This document shows positions 1 through 5,029 of a DNA stretch of 5,702 nt, in pieces (the first letter of the stretch is position 1; each line of letters opens with the position of its first letter). A program made the translations under genes and the position numbers. The notes under the pieces are model-generated. The model did no database searches, had not been told where the DNA came from, and saw nothing but the letters and a program-made list of their open reading frames with translations. The DNA comes from an uncultured Achromobacter sp. (lineage in GTDB: Bacteria > Pseudomonadota > Gammaproteobacteria > Burkholderiales > Burkholderiaceae_B), in assembly GCA_913775005.1 (NCBI GenBank), contig CAJYKY010000550.1, forward strand, positions 1 through 5,702. Direction: 5' to 3'.

Positions 1-243
1 TGCCCATGACCCTGCCGCTGACCACCCAAGACATCACGCCGTATGAAAACGGGCTGTGGCATGTGAACTCGCTGATGCAACCGACCATCGTCACCGATGC
101 GCCGGTGGTGGGCGTAGCGCTGACCGCGCAGACCACCACCGGCGCATCGGTGACGATGGTCGGTTGCATCAGCGAGTTCACATGCCACAGCCCGTTTTCA
201 TACGGCGTGATGTCTTGGGTGGTCAGCGGCAGGGTCATGGGCA
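1..243. repeat. Perfect 111-bp inverted repeat with 21-bp spacer (fold-back)
   Basis: Bases 1-111 are the exact reverse complement of 133-243: base i pairs with base 244-i, checked in ten-base blocks with no mismatch until 112/132. The spacer is 112-132. The left arm starts at the first base of the window, so the repeat may extend further left. Both arms are the same stretch of the DUF1177-type gene in opposite orientation. The right arm is continuous with that gene's 5' part, which is read leftward. The left arm plus spacer reads rightward as the same protein and carries on into GVALTAQ, so the switch point is at about 132/133. This is the signature of a fold-back (template-switch) chimera or a contig-end misassembly. 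A genuine inverted duplication cannot be excluded. Confidence 0.97.
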
Positions 244-838
244 GCTCGCCGCTGACCCAGCCCATCACATCCAGCATGGTTTCGGGAATTCGCAGCAGAT
301 AGCCCTGCTTGGCCACCGGCGTCAGCGCGACGCCGCGCTTGTTGACCAGCCGGTTGCCGCGCGTGGTGTCCACGGACAGGATCGCGTCCATGCGCGGATC
401 CACTTCGTGCAACATCATTTCGCGCATCGGAAACGGCGAACGCATCATCGGCACCGGATGATGCGGACGCGTGCCGGCGCGCGGGCAGATGTGCGTGCGG
501 ATGCGCACCGTGCCGGGCAGGACATCGCCCTGCTGCGCCATCGCCATCAGCTTCAACGCCGTGGCAATCGCGACCACAGCGCCGTCGCTATCGGACACCA
601 GGCCGGTCACGGCCGGGCGCGCGCCGATGCCGCCCAGGCGGCCCACGATGCCCAGCTGCGGGGCGGTATCGTCCAGGCCGGGAATGACGATGGACAGAAA
701 ATCCGTGGCGGCGCCATCGCGTTCCAGGTGCGTTACCTCGACCTCGCAGCGGCCGGCGTTGCGCAGCACGTCGGCCACTGCGGCCCCGGTGATGTGCGCG
801 GACGACAGCAATTCAATCGTGTCTATCACCTGCTTCAT
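1..838 (-). CDS. DUF1177-type protein, partial and disrupted by the fold-back
   Basis: This is a minus-strand gene starting at ATG 838-836, with no stop before the window edge. The first 235 residues (838 down to 134) look genuine. They include a Gly-rich segment GIVGRLGGIGARP (63-75), THICPRAGTRPHHPVPMM (115-132), SVDTTRGNR (155-163) and a late segment ENGLWHVNSLMQP (214-226). I recognise the overall pattern as the DUF1177 family, from memory; its biochemical activity is not established to my knowledge. Beyond residue 235 the frame stays open to base 1, but only because it translates the reverse strand of the same gene. That tail (VCAVSATPTT onward) should not be taken as protein. The true continuation is probably the seven residues GVALTAQ encoded on the plus strand at 111-131. 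The family is about 300 residues by my recollection, so a C-terminal part is missing. Its ATG overlaps the pepE stop (ATGA, 835-838), implying translational coupling and a shared role with the dipeptidase. Confidence 0.75.
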   Translation of the reverse strand, partial: MKQVIDTIELLSSAHITGAAVADVLRNAGRCEVEVTHLERDGAATDFLSIVIPGLDDTAPQLGIVGRLGGIGARPAVTGLVSDSDGAVVAIATALKLMAMAQQGDVLPGTVRIRTHICPRAGTRPHHPVPMMRSPFPMREMMLHEVDPRMDAILSVDTTRGNRLVNKRGVALTPVAKQGYLLRIPETMLDVMGWVSGELPMTLPLTTQDITPYENGLWHVNSLMQPTIVTDAPVVVCAVSATPTTGASVTMVGCISEFTCHSPFSYGVMSWVVSGRVMG

Positions 839-1539
839 GCCGGGATCTCCAGCGGGCCCGGACGGAACACGCGCGGCTCGGTCTGCCCCAGGAACAGCGG
901 CGCGTCATGCGGGCCGATCAGCGCGACCTTCGCACCACGCACGCGCAGGCCGGCGCCTTCGGGCAGGCCCAGCACGGGCATGGCCGGGTTCAGCGTGCAG
1001 AACTCGGCCAGCCGCTGGGCGCGCGTTTCGCCGCGATGGCCGGGCGGATGCGCGTTGGTGTAGTGCGGATTGATCTGGAAGGAGATCAGGCCCAGGGCGT
1101 CGAAGCCTTGTGGATCCACGATGGGCATGTCGTTGGTGGTGCAGATGCTGGGGCACGTCAGGTTGGAGCCTGCGCTCCAGCCCAGATACGCCGCGCCATC
1201 ACGCACGCGCTGCTTGATCACGTCCAGCAGCCCCTGACGGCGCAACTGGCCTAACAGATTGAACGTGTTGCCGCCGCCCACGATGATGACGGCCGCATTG
1301 TTCAGCGCCGCCTTCGGATCTTCGGCTTGATGCAGGCCCTGGATGGCCAGGCCGGTATCGGCCAGCGCCGACGTCACCAGCGCGGTGTAGTCATCCCAAT
1401 TGCGCGTGACGCCCGCGTACGGCACGAACACCGCCGGCGCGCCTTGCGGCAGGGATTCGATCAGTTCGCGGATGTCTGCCAGCGCGTGGACAAGATAGCC
1501 GGCGTCGCTGCTGGAGTTGCTAAGAAGCAAAAGATTCAT
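835..1539 (-). CDS. pepE: Dipeptidase E (alpha-aspartyl dipeptidase, peptidase family S51)
   Basis: PepE is a cytoplasmic serine peptidase that hydrolyses dipeptides with an N-terminal aspartate. The 234-residue product aligns nearly end to end with the enteric enzyme (about 229 residues). It begins MNLLLLSNSS and has PYAGVTRNWDDYT (40-52), VGGGNTFNLL (87-96), the nucleophile elbow GWSAGSN with Ser122, then TTNDMPIVDPQGFDAL, INPHYTN with His159, and GLPEG with Glu194. Ser122, His159 and Glu194 match the known Ser120/His157/Glu192 triad with a constant offset of two, so the enzyme should be active. I chose ATG 1539 because family homology begins exactly there. An in-frame ATG at 1623 would add 28 residues without family similarity. 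The ribosome site is weak (GGAAC about 8-9 nt upstream). It lies 114 bp downstream of the IclR gene with no obvious terminator between them, and is coupled by a 4-bp overlap to the DUF1177 gene. Confidence 0.93.
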   Translation of the reverse strand: MNLLLLSNSSSDAGYLVHALADIRELIESLPQGAPAVFVPYAGVTRNWDDYTALVTSALADTGLAIQGLHQAEDPKAALNNAAVIIVGGGNTFNLLGQLRRQGLLDVIKQRVRDGAAYLGWSAGSNLTCPSICTTNDMPIVDPQGFDALGLISFQINPHYTNAHPPGHRGETRAQRLAEFCTLNPAMPVLGLPEGAGLRVRGAKVALIGPHDAPLFLGQTEPRVFRPGPLEIPA

Positions 1540-1653
1540 GGTGTGAGGTTCCGACAAAGCGGGTTCTGGGTAGGACGCCAACGCGGTCGCATCGGCATCA
1601 GACAAGAAAAAATCAGAAGGCAAAGCCAGGCGGGCCGATATCAGTCGCGGACA

Positions 1654-2421
1654 TCAGCCCAGCCAGTAGGGATCGTTCAGCTCGCGCCCCAACGCGCCCA
1701 CGTGTTGCAGCACCGCGTCACGCAGCTGCGCCACGCGCTGCGCATCCGCCTGAAACGACACGAACGACAGGCACAGGCCGCGCAGTTCGCCCGTGGCGGG
1801 GTCACGCACAGCGGCCGCCACTGCGCCGATGCCCGGCATAGCCTGGTCAATCGCCACGCCGCAATGATCGGCGCGGGTCTGCTCGACCAGGCGGGCCAGG
1901 TCGCCCACGGTGGCAGGGCAATCGCGGCCTTCTGTCGGCAACGGCTGGTCAGCATCGGCGCCGTACAAGGCCTGGAATTCAGCGGGCGACAGGCGCGACA
2001 GCAGCGCCCGGCCCATGGCCGTGCCGGATGCATTGCGGCGCGAACCCGGCGGGGACAGCACCTGCACCGGATGCGAGCCGTTAAGCCGCTGCAACACCAC
2101 GGTTTCACGCTGGTTGAGGGTGGACAGGTACGCGGTCAGCCCGCTGTCGTCGGACAGCCGGGCCAGCACGGCGCGGCAGGCTTCATCCAGCGGGGTGGCC
2201 GCCATGCCGGCGCGCACCGCCTGCGCCAGCAAGGCGCCGGCTCGATAGCGCCGCGTGGTGGCGTCCTGATCCAGCATGCCGTAGTGCTGCATCTGGTTCA
2301 GCAGCCGCGACGCCGTGCTTTTGGGCATGGCCAGCCGCGCGGCGACATCGGTAAAGCTCAGCTCCGACGCGCCTTCCGCATAGAGCGACAGCACGCGCTG
2401 GACGCCATCTAGAATACTCAT
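1654..2421 (-). CDS. IclR-family transcriptional regulator
   Basis: A 255-residue DNA-binding regulator of typical IclR length. The N-terminal winged helix-turn-helix occupies about residues 1-65: ILDGVQRVLSLY, then FTDVAARLAMPKSTASRLLNQMQHYGML (23-50) with the recognition helix at about 33-45, then the wing DATTRRYRAG. The rest (about 75-250) is the GAF-like effector-binding domain, with the family-typical stretches SGTAMGRALLSRL and CGVAIDQAMPGIGAVAAAVRD. The effector cannot be read from sequence; the downstream dipeptidase suggests a peptide- or amino-acid-derived ligand (inference). The ATG at 2421 is preceded by GGA at 2430-2428, spaced 6 nt, a usable ribosome site that also forms part of an operator half-site. 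Twin inverted repeats just upstream indicate autoregulation. The genes downstream on the same strand (pepE and the DUF1177 gene) are the likely targets. Confidence 0.92.
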   Translation of the reverse strand: MSILDGVQRVLSLYAEGASELSFTDVAARLAMPKSTASRLLNQMQHYGMLDQDATTRRYRAGALLAQAVRAGMAATPLDEACRAVLARLSDDSGLTAYLSTLNQRETVVLQRLNGSHPVQVLSPPGSRRNASGTAMGRALLSRLSPAEFQALYGADADQPLPTEGRDCPATVGDLARLVEQTRADHCGVAIDQAMPGIGAVAAAVRDPATGELRGLCLSFVSFQADAQRVAQLRDAVLQHVGALGRELNDPYWLG

Positions 2422-2425
2422 AGTT

Positions 2426-2463
2426 GTTCCATAAAACGGAACTTAAGTTCCTTAATATCGAAC
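2426..2463. promoter_or_regulatory. Tandem IclR-type operators upstream of the regulator
   Basis: Two 17-bp inverted repeats of the same design lie just upstream of the regulator's ATG. Site 1 (2426-2442) is GTTCC-ATAAAAC-GGAAC, perfect in the arms. Site 2 (2447-2463) is GTTCC-TTAATAT-CGAAC, with one arm mismatch. Their centres are 21 bp apart, two helical turns, so two dimers would sit on the same DNA face. The inner arms also form a perfect 14-bp palindrome, GGAACTTAAGTTCC (2438-2451). IclR-family proteins commonly bind such inverted repeats near their own promoters, so assignment to the adjacent regulator is a strong inference. The region is AT-rich compared with its surroundings, as expected for a promoter, but I could not fix -35/-10 boxes with confidence. 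Confidence 0.75.
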
Positions 2464-2521
2464 AAGAATAATCCAAGCGCGCGCAGCGGGTCAATACAGT
2501 CCGAATTGGTCATCGCCAAAC

Positions 2522-2547
2522 AAAAACCCCCGGCGCTGGGCCGGGGG
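2522..2547 (-). terminator. Intrinsic terminator of the YdjM-type hydrolase gene
   Basis: CCCCCGGC (2527-2534) and GCCGGGGG (2540-2547) form a perfect 8-bp GC stem with a 5-nt loop. On the minus strand the stem is followed at once by TTTTTG and more T (2526 leftward), the classic rho-independent layout. It lies 23 bp after the stop codon of the hydrolase gene (2570) and upstream of the IclR promoter region, so it insulates the two units. There is no T tract on the plus-strand side, so it works for leftward transcription only. Confidence 0.9.
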
Positions 2548-2569
2548 CTGTGTGAGTCGTTGGGCCAGG

Positions 2570-3610
2570 CTACTGGTCCGTCAACGTGGACCACTGCGCC
2601 AACGGTAGTGGCGGCTGCTGGTGCAGGATCCGGCCAAGGACCAGTTTGAGCTCCGTCCAGCCGCCCCGCTCGCTGGGCCAGCTGGACGGCGTAACGGATG
2701 TCCAGACGCCATCGGGCGTGCGTTCGGCCATCTTGAAGCGGAAGGTGTAATGCCCCGCCATGCCCATGCGCAGATCGCTGACCACCAGCGCGTCGCCAAT
2801 GGCGTCATAGCGCAGCCAGTCATCGGTGAACCAGCGCAAGCGCGCATGCAGCGGCACATCCGCCAAGGCCTTGCCCAGATCCAGGTTCAAGGGCTGACGC
2901 AGCCATTCCGGTTGGCCGCGATCGAACAGGCTGCTGACCGATTCGTAGTAGTCGCCGTCGGCCGTCTTGGCGATCACGCGCCATACCAGCGTGTTGAACG
3001 GCATCGACACCGCGCGCAGTTCGGTGACGGCGATGCCCTGCTGCCGCATGGCGTCGCGCACCCGGTCTTCGGCCATCATGCGGCTAGCCAGCCCAAAACC
3101 CAGGTACGCCGTGCTGAAGACCAGCGCGCCCACCAGAAAGCGGCGGGCGCGCGTCGTCATGCCGACGGCGATAGCGAACACCACGCCCGCCAGCAGCGGC
3201 AAGGTGTAGACCGGATCAATGATGAAAATGGCCGACCAGCTTTCGGGGATGGTTGCCAAGGGCCAGAACAGCTGCGTGCCGTAGACGGTGAAGGCGTCCA
3301 GTATCGGGTGCGTGATCAACACCAGCCATAATGTCAAGAACAGCCTTCGCCAACTGTACGTTGCCTGAGGCCAGAATTTGCGTATCAGCCAGGTCAGCAG
3401 CAAAGCCAACGCCGTCAACACGAAAACGGAATGCGAAAAACCGCGGTGATAGGTCATCAGCGACACCGGGTCGGGATAGCGCATCAGCACGTCCAGATCA
3501 GGCACGGTGGCCAAGGCTGCGCCGTAGATCAGCGCCCGTCGCCCTTGAAACCGCCCCAGCATCGCCCCCTGTATGCCCGCACCCAGCACCGCTTGTGTTA
3601 CCGAATCCAT
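2570..3610 (-). CDS. Membrane-bound metal-dependent hydrolase, YdjM family, with C-terminal extension
   Basis: The 346-residue product begins MDSVTQAVLGAGIQGAMLG, typical of the YdjM/DUF457 family of predicted inner-membrane metal-dependent hydrolases. The conserved putative metal ligands are all present: PDLD (37-40), YHRGFSHS (54-61), the TH-P-LD block (100-105, His101 and Asp105) and IIDP (130-133). Hydrophobic, probably membrane-spanning segments lie near 62-76, 89-100, 126-148 and 153-172. The half after about residue 175 is soluble-looking and rich in Trp, Arg and Asp, with no recognised fold. The substrate is unknown for the family. The ATG at 3610 has a good ribosome site (GAGGA a few bases upstream). 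The gene stands alone between a divergent intergenic region and its own terminator. The E. coli relative is linked to the SOS response, but I found no CTGT-N8-ACAG box here. Confidence 0.85.
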   Translation of the reverse strand: MDSVTQAVLGAGIQGAMLGRFQGRRALIYGAALATVPDLDVLMRYPDPVSLMTYHRGFSHSVFVLTALALLLTWLIRKFWPQATYSWRRLFLTLWLVLITHPILDAFTVYGTQLFWPLATIPESWSAIFIIDPVYTLPLLAGVVFAIAVGMTTRARRFLVGALVFSTAYLGFGLASRMMAEDRVRDAMRQQGIAVTELRAVSMPFNTLVWRVIAKTADGDYYESVSSLFDRGQPEWLRQPLNLDLGKALADVPLHARLRWFTDDWLRYDAIGDALVVSDLRMGMAGHYTFRFKMAERTPDGVWTSVTPSSWPSERGGWTELKLVLGRILHQQPPLPLAQWSTLTDQ

Positions 3611-3717
3611 AATTCCTCAGGGTTACGCATCAATCAGACAGTCTAGATAACATTTGGCCACGCAGGCAGGCGTTAAGATACCCGATTGTATTCAGCTACT
3701 TTTCAGAATTCGCCTCC
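3611..3717. promoter_or_regulatory. Divergent intergenic region between hydrolase and dedA-type genes
   Basis: These 107 bp separate two genes read outward in opposite directions, so both promoters should lie here or overlap the gene starts. The stretch is more AT-rich than the genes. A TAAGAT element at 3674-3679 could serve as a -10 for the rightward gene, but no -35 box sits at good spacing. No leftward promoter stands out. The call rests on gene layout rather than motifs. Confidence 0.35.
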
Positions 3718-4356
3718 ATGGACCAATACATCGACAAGATCGGCCTTTTCATCGAGGCCAACCAGATCTGGGCCGGCCCGATCACCTTCCTGCTGACCCT
3801 GGGCGAATCCATGGTGCTGCTGGGCCTGTTCATCCCCGCCACCGCACTGATGCTGCTGACGGGCGGCTTGATCGGCGCCGGCACGCTCGACCCCTGGGGC
3901 ATCGTGATCTGGGGCATTGCGGGCGCCATCGTGGGCGATGCGCTGTCTTACTGGCTGGGCCGCTGGGCGGGCCCCAGCGTGCTGCGGCGCTGGCCGCTCA
4001 AGCAACAGCGCACCGGCGTGGCGCGCGCCCGCCTGTTCTTCTACCGCTACGGCTTCGCGTCGGTATTGATCGGCCGCTTTCTGGGGCCGATCCGTTCGAC
4101 CATCCCCACGGTGGCCGGCGTCATGGGCATGGCGCAAAGCCGCTTCCAGCTGGCCAACGTGCTGTCGGCCGTGCTGTGGATGCCGCTGATGCTGGCGCCG
4201 GGCTACATCACCGCGCGCAGCCTGGGCACCGCCGAAAACGCGCAGCAGATTGCCATGATGATCGGCGCGGGGTTCTCAGTGCTGCTAGGATGCGGTCTTC
4301 TGCTCGCCATGATGAAAAAGCGCCGTCAGCCGGCGCGCGTACGGCGCGGCAACTGA
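3718..4356 (+). CDS. DedA-family inner-membrane protein (VTT/SNARE-associated domain)
   Basis: A 212-residue polytopic membrane protein with DedA hallmarks. It has an acidic residue in an early hydrophobic helix (Glu30 in LTLGESMVLLGLFIP), GDALSYWLGRWAG (73-85), and the signature GRFLGPIRSTIPTVAGVMGM (119-138) with Arg120 and Arg126. These arginines correspond to residues essential in the E. coli members YqjA/YghB. DedA proteins are linked to lipid-carrier or phospholipid flipping, membrane potential and drug or alkaline tolerance; the exact substrate of this one cannot be told. Hydrophobic segments run about 22-53, 62-80, 113-138 (re-entrant type) and 145-205, and the tail is basic (KKRRQPARVRRGN). 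ATG 3718 is the only sensible start, since no upstream in-frame start is near, but its ribosome site is poor. The next gene begins 16 bp after the stop, suggesting an operon. Confidence 0.9.
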   Translation: MDQYIDKIGLFIEANQIWAGPITFLLTLGESMVLLGLFIPATALMLLTGGLIGAGTLDPWGIVIWGIAGAIVGDALSYWLGRWAGPSVLRRWPLKQQRTGVARARLFFYRYGFASVLIGRFLGPIRSTIPTVAGVMGMAQSRFQLANVLSAVLWMPLMLAPGYITARSLGTAENAQQIAMMIGAGFSVLLGCGLLLAMMKKRRQPARVRRGN

Positions 4357-4372
4357 TCGAAAAGAGAGAATC

Positions 4373-4897
4373 ATGGCGATAGATGGGGAGCCTAAAGATG
4401 GCGATTTCGCGCGCTACATCGAAAACCTGACGCGCACAGGCGGCGTTACGCCCGGCCGGGTGCCGGACAAGCGCAGCGCGGCCAAGGCATCGCAGGCCAA
4501 AACGGCAGCCCCCGTTCCCGTCACGTCCGACTCGCTGTCTGGCGCGCCCTGGGGCAACACGGCATCGCGCGCCCCGTCCTTGCCCGGCATGTCGCCCGGC
4601 GCCACGGCGCCGTCGGACGCCACCGACGTCACGATGGCCCAGCGCGCACGCCAGCGCAAGATCGGTATCGTGCTGACGATTGGCGGCATTCTGGCCGGCT
4701 GGTCGGCCGTCAACATTGCGTTTCGCGCGCTGCGCAATCCGCAGTTCGAGCTTGACGAGCTCATGCCCGCCGTCTTCCTTGCCTTCTTTGCATTCATGTT
4801 GCTCAAAGCGGCCAGCGGCGCGCGCAACCCGCGCAACCGCACGATGGGCAAGCTGCCGCCGTTGAAGACGTCGGCCTATCGCAAAGACCAAAGCTGA
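4373..4897 (+). CDS. Hypothetical protein with two predicted transmembrane segments
   Basis: I do not recognise this 174-residue protein. Visible layout: a short charged N-terminus (1-22, GDFARYIENLTRTGG), then a long low-complexity, probably disordered region rich in Ala, Pro, Ser and Thr (about 25-88). A basic stretch follows (QRARQRK, 90-96), then a hydrophobic segment at about 97-117 and a second at about 130-147. The tail is basic (GARNPRNRTMGK onward). There is no signal peptide. The two segments probably form a hairpin with both ends in the cytoplasm, since basic residues flank both. ATG 4373 has a purine-rich AGAGAGA ribosome site at good spacing. It follows the DedA-type gene by 16 bp, so it is likely co-transcribed and possibly acts with it in the membrane, which is inference only. 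Codon use fits the neighbours (GC-rich third positions), supporting a real gene. Confidence 0.75.
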   Translation: MAIDGEPKDGDFARYIENLTRTGGVTPGRVPDKRSAAKASQAKTAAPVPVTSDSLSGAPWGNTASRAPSLPGMSPGATAPSDATDVTMAQRARQRKIGIVLTIGGILAGWSAVNIAFRALRNPQFELDELMPAVFLAFFAFMLLKAASGARNPRNRTMGKLPPLKTSAYRKDQS

Positions 4898-4916
4898 CGC
4901 GGCCAGTCAAGGCCCC

Positions 4917-4943
4917 GCCGGCGCAGCCTGAAGGCGTGCCGGC
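4917..4943 (+). terminator. Stem-loop after the membrane-protein gene, possible weak terminator
   Basis: GCCGGCGC (4917-4924), a bulged A, GCC, the loop TGAA, GGC and GTGCCGGC (to 4943) form an 11-bp stem (one G-U pair, one bulge) 20 bp after the stop codon at 4897. No T tract follows, so it is not a standard intrinsic terminator. It may instead protect the 3' end of the mRNA, or pause polymerase. Confidence 0.35.
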
Positions 4944-4948
4944 AAGGG

Positions 4949-4957
4949 TGCTAACAT
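4949..4957 (+). promoter_or_regulatory. Extended -10-like promoter element for the dUTPase gene
   Basis: TGCTAACAT (4949-4957) fits an extended -10 (TG-N-TAACAT, 4 of 6 to TATAAT). A poor -35 candidate, CTGAAG, lies at 4928-4933 with an 18-bp spacer and overlaps the preceding stem-loop. This would start transcription near 4964 and give the dUTPase mRNA a leader of about 65 nt that includes the 4971-5008 hairpin. The call is made by eye from weak consensus. Confidence 0.4.
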
Positions 4958-4970
4958 TTCCGCCGAAATT

Positions 4971-5008
4971 GGCTGGCCGCCGTTACCCCCGATCGGGATC
5001 GGCCAGCC
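4971..5008 (+). other. Leader hairpin with nested palindrome upstream of the dUTPase gene
   Basis: GGCTGGCCG (4971-4979) and CGGCCAGCC (5000-5008) form a perfect 9-bp stem. Its 20-nt loop contains a further perfect 10-bp palindrome, CCCGATCGGG (4988-4997). The structure ends 12 bp before the GGAG ribosome site (5021-5024). There is no T tract, so it is not a terminator. It could shape translation or mRNA stability, or be a protein-binding site. No known riboswitch is recognised. Confidence 0.5.
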
Positions 5009-5029
5009 CCCACGAATCCCGGAGTGAAA

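Noticed and set aside
1..243. Hairpin telomere of a linear replicon
   Set aside because: The palindrome lies inside a coding gene, has an asymmetric 21-bp spacer that is itself gene sequence, and lacks an AT-rich tip; a fold-back chimera explains it better.
56..1063. Long plus-strand open frame (335 codons) across the left end
   Set aside because: It is antisense to the DUF1177-type and pepE genes, its product is an Arg/His/Gln-rich low-complexity string typical of antisense frames in GC-rich DNA, and pepE on the other strand has a complete catalytic triad.
1548..1566. Second IclR operator in front of pepE (GTTCC at 1548-1552)
   Set aside because: Only one half-site is present; the position expected for GGAAC after a 7-bp spacer reads CGGGT.
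1540..1623. Longer pepE start at 1623 adding 28 residues
   Set aside because: The extra residues have no similarity to PepE and the homologous start MNLLLLSN falls exactly at 1539.
1600..1653. Terminator after the IclR gene (T run on the minus strand near 1606-1611)
   Set aside because: The T run is not preceded by a stable stem; only a 3-bp GGC/GCC pairing is visible.
1327..2412. Plus-strand open frame (361 codons) opposite the IclR gene
   Set aside because: The product is Arg/His/Gln-rich with no motif, and the minus-strand frame encodes a clear IclR protein with operators upstream.
3611..3660. LexA box upstream of the YdjM-type gene
   Set aside because: AGACAGTCT at 3636-3644 is a short palindrome but does not fit CTGT-N8-ACAG.
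4208..4891. Minus-strand open frame opposite the end of dedA and the small membrane protein gene
   Set aside because: The composition is that of an antisense shadow (Arg/Gly/Ala-rich), it crosses two plus-strand genes, and the plus-strand small gene has a better ribosome site and membrane segments.
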